Shown in pieces: positions 30,534 to 40,079 of a stretch of 64,000 bases of DNA. Under the pieces are notes generated by a model, which did no database searches, was not told the DNA's origin, and saw only the letters and a program-made list of their open reading frames with translations. The position numbers and the translations under genes are program-made. Source of the stretch: Sphaerisporangium rubeum (GTDB taxonomy: Bacteria; Actinomycetota; Actinomycetes; Streptosporangiales; Streptosporangiaceae); the NCBI RefSeq assembly GCF_014207705.1, contig NZ_JACHIU010000001.1:2286501-2350500 (forward strand). Reading direction: 5' to 3'. How positions within the stretch are numbered: the first letter of the stretch is position 1; each line of letters starts with the position of its first letter.

Positions 30534-33004
30534 GCGGTGCGCTCGCCGGCGGCGGCCAGGGCCTCGGCGGGGCCGCCGCCACGTGCTAGCAGCGAGTGGA
30601 AGGTCGTCATGAGCGCGTGGGCCTCCTCGTCGCGCACCGGTAGCAGCCCGGCGACGACACAGGCGGAGCCGCGGTCGAGGAAGGCCCCCGGCAGGCCGAG
30701 CGGGGTGCCGTCCACCGGTGCGTACGCCATGCCGGCGTCGCAGGCCGACAGCACGACCAGCCACGGCACGCGTGCCAGCGCGAGGACGTCGTAGGCCATG
30801 AGCGGGCCGTCGTGCAGCGCGACGCTCGACAGAAGCGGGGAACGTGCGCAGAAGCGGCCGTGGGCCGCGATGTGAGCGACGCCGGCCTCGCCGAGTGCGT
30901 CGAGCACCCCGGACACGGTGGCCGCCTCCTCAGGCGTCTCAGACCGGTCAGACGGGACATGCGGGTCATGCGGATCAGACGGCTCAGGCGCGCGGTGGAC
31001 GCGGCGGACGGCGGCGGCCTCGGCGGCGGCGTGCGCGAGGCCGGGACCGGCTACGGCGATCACGTGCGGGGACGGGCCCACCGGGGGGCGGCGCGCCGCG
31101 GCCAGCCAGGAGGCGGCGCTCGCGGCGACGCAGAGGGGTCGGCCGCGTAACGGGGGGAGCGCCGGCCACGGCACCGTGTGCAGGGCCCCGGTGGGGACGA
31201 GTACGAGCGGACGGTCGCCGATGTCCCTGGCCAGCGGGCCGAGAAGTTGCGCGGCCAGCGCCGCCGCGGCGGGGTGCCACGCGGGACTCGCCGGCGTGAG
31301 CCTGTGATCTCTGCCGCGGAGCCGATCCGGGCCGGCCGGGTCAGCGGTGGCGCGGCGGAGAGCATGGCGCAGGCGGAGGGTGGCCTCGGTGGCGGTGGTC
31401 AGCGAGCCGAGGCGGCGCAGCGCGCAGTGGCTCTCGGTGACGACGACGGCGGTCAGCGCGTCGCCGTGGCGGACGAGCTCCACCAGCGCGGCGCCGCGCA
31501 GCGCGGGCCGCAGGTGGTCGGGGGTCACCCGGCGTGTGCGGCGACCCCGGGCCAGGGCACGCCAGTGCTCGGCCCAGGCGAGCACCGGTTCCGGCTCGTC
31601 GTCCAGCAGGGCCAGGCCGAGGCCGAAGTCGGCGAGGCGCTCACCGTCCCGCACGGCGTGCGCGCGGACGGCCGGGTCGGCCAGCCGGTCGTTGCCCTCT
31701 GTCGCGGCGCGCAGCCCGGCGCGCAGCTCGGCCTGAGCGCCGGGGATGTCGCCGTCCAGGCAGCGGTTCAAGGCGGCGGCGTGGCGCAGCACCACCCGGT
31801 GCGCTCTGGCGGCGGGCCGGCCGCTGAGGACGTGCGCCAGCTCGGCACGGGTGTCCGCGATCTTGCCGAGGGTAAGGGTCGTCTCGGCCGTCGTGAGCCG
31901 TAACGCCGCCGCGGGGCCGGCCCAGCCGTCGGCGGCGAGCCTGGCGGCCAGAGCGCGTGCCTCGGTGAGCGACCTGGCGGCGTGCGCGGGGTTCTCGGCC
32001 TGCCTGGCGCGGAACATGGTCTCCTCGGCCAGCGACACCCAGGTGAGACGGCCCTGCGCGGTCAGCTCGGCCGCCGCGTGAACGGCGGTCACGTACGCCT
32101 GGCGCGGGTCACCCTGCAAGAGCTCGATCTGGGCCAGCACCAGGCGCGACTCGGCCAGGGTGACCTGGGCCCCGGCCGCCGTCAGGTCGGGGACGGCTTG
32201 CGCGAGCACCGCGCGGGCCTCACCGGGGAGGTGCGCGGCGAGCAGCGCGTCGGCGAAGTCGGCGCGCATGGCGGCCAGCCGCTCGGGGTACGGCGCGAGC
32301 GCCGTCACCGCGCGCCGGTAGGCCGTGAACGCGGACGCGATGTCGCCGCGCTTGGTGGCGACGAACGGAAGGTTCGCCTGCGCCAAGGCGGAGACGTGGT
32401 CCAGCCCCGCGGCCCCCGCGGCGGCGGCGCACGCCGCGAGATCGCGGGACGCCGCGTCGTACCGCTCCAGGTAGGTCAGCGCGATCCCGCGGTTCAGCAG
32501 GGCTCCGGCGAGGAACTTGGGGTCCCCGGCGCCGGTGAGCGCGGTGACGGCCGTGTCGCACCGTGCGACGGCCTCGGCGTGCCTGCCGAGCCGCACCAGC
32601 GCGACGGCGCGCTGCACGCCGAGCCTCGCGAGGTCGAGCCCGGCCAGGTGTCCCTCGGCGGCGTCCGCGACCTCAAGGGCCCCGAGCGGGTCGCCGAGGT
32701 CGGCGAGGATCGGCACCAGCGACAGCCGGGCCTGCGCCGCTCGGGACGGCAGCCCCTCCGCCGCGTCCACGGCTCTGCCGAGATGCTCCGCGGCGAGCGC
32801 CAGCCGTCCGAACTCCCGCGCCGCGAGCGCCAGCGCGCGGTGCGCCACCGACTCGGCCTCCGCGCACCGGACCGTGACAGCCCGCGCCAGCACGTCCCCC
32901 GCCAGCCTCCGCGCCGCCGAAGGATCGGCCCCGCACAGCCGCACCGCCTCCTCCGCGGCGGTGACCAGCTCACGGCCGAGCGTGCCTTCAGGCCGTCCCG
33001 TCAT
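30464..33004 (-). CDS. TPR-CHAT protein (caspase-like cysteine protease)
   Basis: The 846-residue cytosolic protein has an N-terminal helical-repeat region (about 1-480, Ala/Leu/Arg-rich 35-40-residue hairpins such as AYVTAVHAAAELTAQGRLTW) consistent with tetratricopeptide repeats. A CHAT peptidase domain follows (about 560-840). The catalytic dyad is intact: His715 in HIAAHG and Cys755 in LSACDAG. CHAT proteases of bacteria are implicated in stress and anti-phage cell-death systems; the target here is unknown. Its ATG overlaps the stop of the small beta-rich protein gene (ATGA), and that gene overlaps a sigma factor gene in the same way, so the three form one translationally coupled unit. 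Confidence 0.9.
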   Translation of the reverse strand: MTGRPEGTLGRELVTAAEEAVRLCGADPSAARRLAGDVLARAVTVRCAEAESVAHRALALAAREFGRLALAAEHLGRAVDAAEGLPSRAAQARLSLVPILADLGDPLGALEVADAAEGHLAGLDLARLGVQRAVALVRLGRHAEAVARCDTAVTALTGAGDPKFLAGALLNRGIALTYLERYDAASRDLAACAAAAGAAGLDHVSALAQANLPFVATKRGDIASAFTAYRRAVTALAPYPERLAAMRADFADALLAAHLPGEARAVLAQAVPDLTAAGAQVTLAESRLVLAQIELLQGDPRQAYVTAVHAAAELTAQGRLTWVSLAEETMFRARQAENPAHAARSLTEARALAARLAADGWAGPAAALRLTTAETTLTLGKIADTRAELAHVLSGRPAARAHRVVLRHAAALNRCLDGDIPGAQAELRAGLRAATEGNDRLADPAVRAHAVRDGERLADFGLGLALLDDEPEPVLAWAEHWRALARGRRTRRVTPDHLRPALRGAALVELVRHGDALTAVVVTESHCALRRLGSLTTATEATLRLRHALRRATADPAGPDRLRGRDHRLTPASPAWHPAAAALAAQLLGPLARDIGDRPLVLVPTGALHTVPWPALPPLRGRPLCVAASAASWLAAARRPPVGPSPHVIAVAGPGLAHAAAEAAAVRRVHRAPEPSDPHDPHVPSDRSETPEEAATVSGVLDALGEAGVAHIAAHGRFCARSPLLSSVALHDGPLMAYDVLALARVPWLVVLSACDAGMAYAPVDGTPLGLPGAFLDRGSACVVAGLLPVRDEEAHALMTTFHSLLARGGGPAEALAAAGERTAVPGFMCFGSLGRPLTGRPVATQ

Positions 33005-33543
33005 CGCACGCGGTGCCAGCGGGTGGCGACCGGCGGCAGTTCGGGGCGATGGCAGACGACGCTGAGCCAGCCGTGCGGCAGGCCTGTGGTCGCGAAGTCA
33101 CCGGAGCCGGCGGGGAAACGGACCTTGCTCAGGTACGGCGTGCGGATCTCGACCCGTGTTCCCGCCTGCGGCGCGGGGAGGATCTGTCCCGCGAGGTCGA
33201 AGTGCTCTGCGTACACCGTGACCTCCAGGTCGAAGGTGATCTCACCGGCCGCGAACCGCAGGAGCCGGGTCCCCGCGTCCTCGTGGTCGGTGAGCGACGT
33301 CTCCGCGCCTCGCCGCGGCGCGGCCATCCCCCGGTGGCCTCCATCTCCCTGGACCGGCACGGGGAGCGCCATCACCGCACCCGGCAACCGCAACGCGTGC
33401 ACGGCACGCGCGTCGGCCCCCACCCGCGCCGGCACGGGGTCGGTCCCCGCCGCGATCCGCAGGGCCGCGAGGAGATATTCGTCGCCGTCGATGACAGTGC
33501 CTTCCTGTTCGCGTGGCCGCCGGGACTCCGGTGGTGACGTCAT
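33001..33543 (-). CDS. Small beta-rich protein between sigma factor and CHAT protease
   Basis: The 180-residue protein has a short helical start (DGDEYLLAALRIAAG) and a C-terminal half of predicted beta strands: LLRFAAGEITFDLEVTVYA, then LAGQILPAPQAGTRVEIRT, then FATTGLPHGWLSVVCH and ATRWHRV. The strand pattern resembles carboxypeptidase-regulatory-like beta-sandwich domains that accompany ECF sigma factors in actinobacteria. I infer a regulatory or adaptor role, possibly holding the sigma factor or CHAT protease in check, but no motif proves it. ATGA overlaps exist at both ends. Confidence 0.75.
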   Translation of the reverse strand: MTSPPESRRPREQEGTVIDGDEYLLAALRIAAGTDPVPARVGADARAVHALRLPGAVMALPVPVQGDGGHRGMAAPRRGAETSLTDHEDAGTRLLRFAAGEITFDLEVTVYAEHFDLAGQILPAPQAGTRVEIRTPYLSKVRFPAGSGDFATTGLPHGWLSVVCHRPELPPVATRWHRVR

Positions 33544-34076
33544 GGGTTCTCCTGCTGCCAGATGGCGCGAAGCTGCGCGAGGCAGCGGCTCCGTGTGGGG
33601 CCGATGCTGCCGATCGGCATGTCCAGGTGGTGGGAGATCTGGGTGTAGCGGGCCTCCGGCGCGGTGGCCATCAGGCGCAGGAGAGCGGGACAGGGGGACC
33701 GGAGGCGTTTGACGGCGGACCAGAGGCGGTGGGCCTCGTCGGTGTCGAGGACGGTGGTCATGGGATCGGGGGTACGGGGAGCGGGGAGGTCGTCGGGGAG
33801 GCCGGGGTGGTGGCGTGCGGTGTGGCGGGTCATGCGGCAGGCCTCGTTGCGGGTGACGGTGACGAGCCAGGCGCCGACGCGGGCGGGGTCGCGGACGGTG
33901 TGGTGGTGCTCGGCCAGGCGGAGCCACGCGGCCTGGACGGCGTCGGAGGCGTCGGCGGCGCTCAGGCCGAAGGCCCGGGCCACGGCCCACATGCGGTGGC
34001 CGTAGCGGTCGACCAGCTCTCGCCAGGACCGTTCGTCGAGGAAGTCATGAGACATGGGGGTCATCGAGGAAGTCAT
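33540..34076 (-). CDS. ECF-type RNA polymerase sigma factor
   Basis: The 178-residue protein has sigma region 2 (WRELVDRYGHRMWAVARAFG, then ASDAVQAAWLRLAEH and VGAWLVTVTRNEACRM) and region 4 (LLRLMATAPEARYTQISHHL, IGSIGPTRSRCLAQLRAIW). It should direct RNA polymerase to a small regulon, probably including its own operon. Possible ATG starts are 34,076, 34,064 and 34,055; the last gives the family-like start MSHDFLDERSWREL. None has a Shine-Dalgarno sequence, because the whole start region lies in a 28-base tandem repeat. No membrane anti-sigma factor is adjacent. Confidence 0.87.
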   Translation of the reverse strand: MTSSMTPMSHDFLDERSWRELVDRYGHRMWAVARAFGLSAADASDAVQAAWLRLAEHHHTVRDPARVGAWLVTVTRNEACRMTRHTARHHPGLPDDLPAPRTPDPMTTVLDTDEAHRLWSAVKRLRSPCPALLRLMATAPEARYTQISHHLDMPIGSIGPTRSRCLAQLRAIWQQENP

Positions 34077-34149
34077 GAGACATGGAGGTCTTCGAGGGAG
34101 TCGTGAGCCTTGGGGGTCTTCGAAGAAGTCGTGACACTTGGGGATCTTC
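34038..34149. repeat. 28-base tandem repeat across the sigma factor start
   Basis: Four complete units lie at 34,038-34,065, 34,066-34,093, 34,094-34,121 and 34,122-34,149, with a decayed fifth after them. The first two units share GAGGAAGTCATGAGACATGG. On the minus strand each of the first two units holds ATGTCTCATGACTTCCTC, the start of the sigma factor. Because 28 is not a multiple of 3, the upstream copy's ATG (34,083) opens a different, 12-codon frame ending at 34,045 inside the gene. Confidence 0.88.
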
Positions 34150-34217
34150 GAGGGAGCGGGGACGTCAGGGTGATTACTTCACGTGGTCGGATGAGTGCTT
34201 CGCGTGATGAACGCACC

Positions 34218-35249
34218 TTAGCGGGGAGCGGGGACCATGACACCGAGATCCGGCATGCGGGGGTTGCGCCGCTCGTCGAGGACGTGGGCCGCGGCCTCGG
34301 CGGGGGACATGTGGCGTGCCGCGTCGGCGATGGCGCCGGCGACCACGGCGGCGCTGAACGACGTGCCGCTCCACACGGCGTACCCGTCGAAGCGGTCGAA
34401 GCTCACGAAACTGCTCGCCAGCGCCTCGCCGCGCGCGCAGGCGTCCACCCATGGGCCGAAGGCCGAGAACCGCGCGCGGGCCGCACCCGAGGTGTCCAGG
34501 GCCGCCACGGCGATCACTCCGGGGAGCGCGGCGGGCCAGAACGGCCGGGGTGAGGCGGTGTTGCCGGCGCAGGCGACGACGACCGTGTCCGGCATGGCGG
34601 CCAGCGCGCTCTCGATGAGAGGGGAGGGCCGGTCGTCGTAGGTGTGGCAGCCGAAGGACATGAGCAGCACGTCGACGCGCTCGCCGCGCAGGCACGCCAG
34701 CGCGCGCAGCACCCCGGCCTCGTCGCCGACGCCGTTGCCGTCCAGGACCTTCAGCACGCGCAGCCGCACGCCGGGGGCCTGGCGCAGCAGGAGGCCCGCG
34801 ATGAACGTGCCGTGTCCCGCCTGGCCGTCCAGCACCCCGTCGCCGTCGGCGTCCGGCACCTCCCGCGCCTGGTCGTGGAACCAGTCGCTGCCGGTGAACC
34901 ACGGGTGCGGGGCCACCCCGGTGTCGAGCACGGCCGCGGTCACGCGGGACGGCTCACCGGCGCGGTACGGCGGCGGGGCCGCGGGCCGCGGCGCGCCGGT
35001 GGGGCCGCCGAAGAACAGCGGCTGGCCGATCACCACGTGGTTCGGCGACACCACATGGCCCTGCTCGGCGAGCTCGGCGGCGAGCAGGCAGGGGTCGGCG
35101 CCGGGGGCGAGCCGCAGGACGTAGAAACCGTCGCGGCGCTCGGCCGACTGCGTCCACCGCTCGGCGGCCACGGGGGAGCGGGCCAGCAGCTCACCCGGCC
35201 GGATGAGCGCGCCTCTGCCGGGGTCCCTCTCGACGACCTGAACCTTCAT
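34218..35249 (-). CDS. S8-family serine peptidase (subtilisin-like), no signal peptide
   Basis: The 343-residue protease has a complete catalytic triad: Asp109 (AAVLDTG), His146 (GHGTFIAG) and Ser297 (SGTSFSA), with the oxyanion Asn230 (ACAGN). The first 100 residues form a short N-terminal region with FYVLRLAPGADPCLLAAELA, like an inhibitor I9-type prodomain. There is no signal peptide or membrane anchor, so it should act in the cytosol, which is unusual for the family. GAAGGAGG lies 5 bases before the ATG. It precedes the sigma factor, beta-rich protein and CHAT protease genes on the same strand by about 140 bases, so it probably belongs to the same module. Confidence 0.9.
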   Translation of the reverse strand: MKVQVVERDPGRGALIRPGELLARSPVAAERWTQSAERRDGFYVLRLAPGADPCLLAAELAEQGHVVSPNHVVIGQPLFFGGPTGAPRPAAPPPYRAGEPSRVTAAVLDTGVAPHPWFTGSDWFHDQAREVPDADGDGVLDGQAGHGTFIAGLLLRQAPGVRLRVLKVLDGNGVGDEAGVLRALACLRGERVDVLLMSFGCHTYDDRPSPLIESALAAMPDTVVVACAGNTASPRPFWPAALPGVIAVAALDTSGAARARFSAFGPWVDACARGEALASSFVSFDRFDGYAVWSGTSFSAAVVAGAIADAARHMSPAEAAAHVLDERRNPRMPDLGVMVPAPR

Positions 35250-35440
35250 GACGGCCTCCTTCACGATAGAGTAAACACGGAGTGTGTCATTCCCCATACG
35301 GAAGGTGGCCAAGCTTGATTAGGTATGACCCGGCTCTGGTGCCCTGCCGCGACGGACGGTAGTCTCTCCCTCAGTCACTTGTGATCATCCCAGTATGAGG
35401 ACGTTGGGGAAGGCGCACCTCGTACGAAACGGGAGGTCCG

Positions 35441-35935
35441 GTGTCTGCTCGTGGCGTGCTGTACGTCCACTCGGCTCAGCCCGCGCTGTGCCCGCACATC
35501 GAATGGGCGGTCGCGGGTGTCCTTGGCGTCCCTGTCGACCTGTCGTGGACACCTCAGCCAGCGCAGCCTGGCACCGTGCGCACGCAGGCCGAGTGGGAGG
35601 GTCGTCCCGGCACGGCCGCGGCCATCACCTCGTCGCTCATGGGCTGGCAGCGCATCCGCTTCGAGATCACCGAGGACGCCTCCCCGGGGGTGGACGGCGC
35701 TCGACATGCCTACACCCCCACCCTGGGGGCCTTCACGGCGGTGATCGGCGTCTCCGGAGACATCCATGTCCCCGAGGACCGCCTGCGCAACGTCATGCTC
35801 ATGGCCAGCCAGGGCCGCGCCGACCTGTCCGAGGAGCTCGACAAGCTCCTCGGCAAGCAGTGGGACGAGGAGCTCGAACCGTTCCGTTACGCCGGCGACG
35901 GCGCTCCCGTCCGCTGGCTCCACGCCGCCGTCTGA
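35441..35935 (+). CDS. DUF3145 family protein
   Basis: The 164-residue protein begins ARGVLYVHSAQPALCPHIEW and contains FEITEDASPGVDGARHAYTPTLG and LLGKQWDEELEPFRYAG, the conserved signature of the actinobacterial DUF3145 family. Its function is unknown, but as I recall it lies beside the fabD-fabH-acpP-fabF cluster in many Streptomyces, so a link to lipid synthesis is possible. GGGAGG stands 4 bases before the GTG start. It converges on accD6, with a strong hairpin between. Confidence 0.88.
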   Translation: MSARGVLYVHSAQPALCPHIEWAVAGVLGVPVDLSWTPQPAQPGTVRTQAEWEGRPGTAAAITSSLMGWQRIRFEITEDASPGVDGARHAYTPTLGAFTAVIGVSGDIHVPEDRLRNVMLMASQGRADLSEELDKLLGKQWDEELEPFRYAGDGAPVRWLHAAV

Positions 35936-35984
35936 CCTCGCACCCTCCCCGCGGCCCTCAGGTGGGCCGCTGCCGCGCCGGAAC

Positions 35985-36023
35985 GGCGGAAGGCCACGCA
36001 CATGTCGTGCGTGGCCTTCCGCC
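35985..36023. terminator. Bidirectional terminator between DUF3145 and accD6
   Basis: GGCGGAAGGCCACGCA (35,985-36,000) pairs perfectly with TGCGTGGCCTTCCGCC (36,008-36,023) across a 7-base loop. A second, smaller hairpin GCGGCCC/GGGCCGC lies just before at 35,951-35,970. The pair sits between two convergent genes. Confidence 0.8.
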
Positions 36024-36047
36024 TGTTCCGTACGGCTGTGGCGGCGG

Positions 36048-37478
36048 TCAGAGCGGGATGTTGCCGTGCGCGCCGCGGCCGGGGGTGGCCTGCGCGATGA
36101 TCTTGGCGATGGCGCCGCGGGTCTCGTCGGGCTTGATGACCTCGTCGATGACCCCGATCGCCAGCGCGCGGTCCAGGCCGCCGGCGACCTTCTCGTGCTC
36201 GGCGGCGAGCCTCTCCTCCAGCTCGGCACGCTCCTCCTCGGGAGCGGCGGCGATCTCGCGGCGCTTGAGCACGCGCACCGCGGCGAGCGACCCCATCACG
36301 GCGACCTCGGCGGTCGGCCAGGCGAACACCTTGGTCGCGCCGAGGGACCGGGAGTTCATCGCGATGTATGCGCCGCCGTACGCCTTGCGCGTCACCAGCG
36401 TGACCCTCGGCACGGACGCCTCGGCGAAGGCGTGCAGCAGCTTGGCGCCGCGGCGCACCACGCCGTCGTGCTCCTGGCCCACGCCGGGGAGATAGCCGGG
36501 GACGTCCACCAGGACGACCAGCGGCACCCCGAAGGAGTCACACATGCGGACGAACCGCGCGGCCTTCTCGGCGGAGGCCGAGTCGAGGCAACCGGCCAGC
36601 CGCATCGGGTTGTTCGCGATGACGCCGATCGTGCGGCCGCCGAGCCGGCCGAGCGTGGTCACGATGTTGGGGGCCCACTTCGGGTGCAGCTCCACACCGG
36701 GCTCGTCCAGCAGGCCTTTCACCAGCGGATGCACGTCGTACGCGCGCCGCGCCTCGGTCGGCAGCAGCCCGGAGAAGTCGGCGTCCTGCACCGACGCCGC
36801 GCGCACCCGTCCCTGGTGGCCGAGCAGCACCGCGAGGCGCCGCGCCTGCACCAGCGCGTCGGTGTCGGTCTTGGTGACCACGTGGACCACGCCGCTGCGC
36901 TTGCTGTGCGGCTCCGGGCCGCCGAGCGCGGCCATGTCGATCTGCTCGCCGGTGACGCTGCGCACGACGTCGGGCCCGGTCACGAAGATGCGGCCCTGGT
37001 CGGACAGGATCACGAGGTCGGTGAGCGCCGGGCCGTACGCCGCGCCGCCGGCCGCGGGGCCGAGCACCACGGAGATCTGCGGCACGATGCCGGAGGCCCT
37101 GGTCATCGCGGTGAACACCCGTCCCACCGCGTGCAGGGACTCCACACCCTCGGCCAGCCTGGCGCCGCCGGAGTGCCACAGGCCGATGATCGGCACCCGC
37201 TCGCGCACCGCGACGTCGTAGGCCTGCACGATGTGCTCACAGCCCTCGCCGCCCATGGCGCCGCCCTGCACCCGCGCGTCGCTGGCGAAGGCGACCACGG
37301 GGACCCCCTCCACGCGGCCCATCGCGGCGAGCGCGCCGCTGCGGTCCTCGGGGGAGATCGCGTGCATCGAGCCCTCGTCGAACAGGGCGGTGAGGCGGGT
37401 ACGGGGATCTCGGGGGTCGGATTCCGCCGCCTCCGGAGAAGAGGCGGCACTCACCACCCCGTTGTCGAGCACAGTCAA
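36048..37478 (-). CDS. accD6: Acyl-CoA carboxylase beta (carboxyltransferase) subunit, AccD6-like
   Basis: The 476-residue carboxyltransferase should make malonyl-CoA for the adjacent FAS II enzymes, together with a biotinylated alpha subunit encoded elsewhere. It keeps the AccD/PccB features DRSGALAAMGRVEGVPVV, GGAMGGEGCEHI, GIWHSGGARLAEGV-like LWHSGGARLAEGV, the oxyanion GPAAGGAAYGPAL and VTRKAYGGAYIAM. Sequence and position after fabF match mycobacterial AccD6, which follows kasA-kasB. The frame upstream is open through fabF, so the start is inferred: TTG 37,478 has GGAG 6 bases before it, and GTG 37,472 is an alternative. It starts 14 bases after the fabF stop. Confidence 0.9.
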   Translation of the reverse strand: MTVLDNGVVSAASSPEAAESDPRDPRTRLTALFDEGSMHAISPEDRSGALAAMGRVEGVPVVAFASDARVQGGAMGGEGCEHIVQAYDVAVRERVPIIGLWHSGGARLAEGVESLHAVGRVFTAMTRASGIVPQISVVLGPAAGGAAYGPALTDLVILSDQGRIFVTGPDVVRSVTGEQIDMAALGGPEPHSKRSGVVHVVTKTDTDALVQARRLAVLLGHQGRVRAASVQDADFSGLLPTEARRAYDVHPLVKGLLDEPGVELHPKWAPNIVTTLGRLGGRTIGVIANNPMRLAGCLDSASAEKAARFVRMCDSFGVPLVVLVDVPGYLPGVGQEHDGVVRRGAKLLHAFAEASVPRVTLVTRKAYGGAYIAMNSRSLGATKVFAWPTAEVAVMGSLAAVRVLKRREIAAAPEEERAELEERLAAEHEKVAGGLDRALAIGVIDEVIKPDETRGAIAKIIAQATPGRGAHGNIPL

Positions 37479-37492
37479 GGTCGGCTCCAAGG

Positions 37493-38725
<1,233 letters not shown>

Positions 38726-38808
38726 TTCAACGCGCTCCCATCGAGGTCATGCAGCCGCCGGCGTGCCCCGGCCCGGCGGTGTGGTCCGGGCCTTCGGGCC
38801 GCCGTCGG

Positions 38809-39048
38809 TCAGTTCTGGATGAAGTTGATGACGTCTTTGACGGTCTTGAGGTGCTTGAGCTGGTCGTCGGGGATCTCGACGCCGAACTCGTCCTGCGCGG
38901 CGACGGCGATCTCGACCATCGAGAGCGAGTCGATGTCGAGGTCGTCCACGAAGTTCTTCTCCGGGGTGACCTCGGCGGCAGGGATGCCGGTGATCTCGTT
39001 GACGATCTTGCCGAGGCCCGCGAGGATCTCCTGCTCGGTCAAAGCCAT
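38809..39048 (-). CDS. acpP: Acyl carrier protein
   Basis: This 79-residue acidic helical protein carries fatty acids as thioesters on a phosphopantetheine arm attached to Ser41 in DLDIDSLSMVE. ITGIPAAEVTPEKNF and DEFGVEIPDDQLKHLKTV are standard ACP segments. Its place between fabH and fabF shows that it serves primary fatty-acid synthesis rather than a polyketide pathway. The ATG is preceded by an AGGGAG-like site. Confidence 0.97.
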   Translation of the reverse strand: MALTEQEILAGLGKIVNEITGIPAAEVTPEKNFVDDLDIDSLSMVEIAVAAQDEFGVEIPDDQLKHLKTVKDVINFIQN

Positions 39049-39122
39049 GTCGCGATTTCTCCCTTTATCGGATGTGTTTTCTTTGGTGGATGCGCGGCGA
39101 CCCGGGGGCCGTCCGCGCGAAC

Positions 39123-40079
39123 TCAGGGGATCTCGATCACTTGGCCGGCGTACGTCAGGCCGGCGCCGAAACCGAGGAGAAGAGCCAGGCCGCCGGACTG
39201 GACCTCGCCGCGCTCGATCATGCGGCTGAGCGCCAGCGGGATCGAGGCGGCGGAGGTGTTGCCGGCCAGCACGATGTCCTTGGCGATGACGGCGTTGTCC
39301 GCGCCGAGCCTGCGTGCGATCGACTCGACGATGCGGAGGTTCGCCTGGTGCGGGACGAAGGCCGCGAGCTCCGCCGGGTCCACCCCGGCACGGTCGCACG
39401 CTTCCTTCGCCACCGGGTGAAGTTCGGTGGTGGCCCAGCGGAACACCGTCTGACCTTCCTGGTGCAGGAAGGACGCGCGGTCCTTGATGGCGATCGCGTC
39501 GTGCTTGTCGCCGGCGCTGCCCCAGGCGACCGGGCCGATGCCGGGGGTGTCCGACGGGCCGACGATGGCCGCGCCGGCGCCGTCCGCGAAGATCACGCAG
39601 GTGGCGCGGTCGGTCCAGTCGACCCACTGGGAGAGCTTCTCGGTGCCGATGACCAGCACGTGGGTGGCCGAACCGCACCTGACGGCGTCCGCCGCGGCCG
39701 ACAGCGCGTAGCAGAAGCCGGCGCACGCGGCGTTCACGTCGAACGCGCCAGGCGCGGTGATGCCGAGCCGGTGCGCCACCCGCCCCGCGACGTTCGGGAT
39801 CGGCGTCTCCGGCGTGCACGTGGCCACGATCACGAGGTCCACCTCACCGGCCGCGAGCCCGCTCGCCGCCAGGGCCTTGCCGCCGGCCTGCACCGCGAGA
39901 TCGACCTCCGACTCCTCGGGCCCGGCGACGCGGCGCTCCTTGATGCCGACGCGGCTCTGGATCCACTCGTCGGTGGTGTCGATGGTCTTGGCGAGGTCGT
40001 CGTTGGTGACGACCCCCGCCGGCTGGTAGGCGCCGAACGCCAGCACCCTGGCGCCGGGAGCGCCCCGCAGGATCCTCAC
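39123..40079 (-). CDS. fabH: Beta-ketoacyl-ACP synthase III
   Basis: This 318-residue enzyme starts each fatty-acid chain by condensing an acyl-CoA with malonyl-ACP. The catalytic residues are Cys119 (VNAACAGF), His244 (VPHQANLRI) and Asn274 (LAGNTSAAS). In actinomycetes the primer is often a branched acyl-CoA. The GTG start overlaps the fabD stop by four bases (GTGA). Confidence 0.96.
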   Translation of the reverse strand: MRILRGAPGARVLAFGAYQPAGVVTNDDLAKTIDTTDEWIQSRVGIKERRVAGPEESEVDLAVQAGGKALAASGLAAGEVDLVIVATCTPETPIPNVAGRVAHRLGITAPGAFDVNAACAGFCYALSAAADAVRCGSATHVLVIGTEKLSQWVDWTDRATCVIFADGAGAAIVGPSDTPGIGPVAWGSAGDKHDAIAIKDRASFLHQEGQTVFRWATTELHPVAKEACDRAGVDPAELAAFVPHQANLRIVESIARRLGADNAVIAKDIVLAGNTSAASIPLALSRMIERGEVQSGGLALLLGFGAGLTYAGQVIEIP

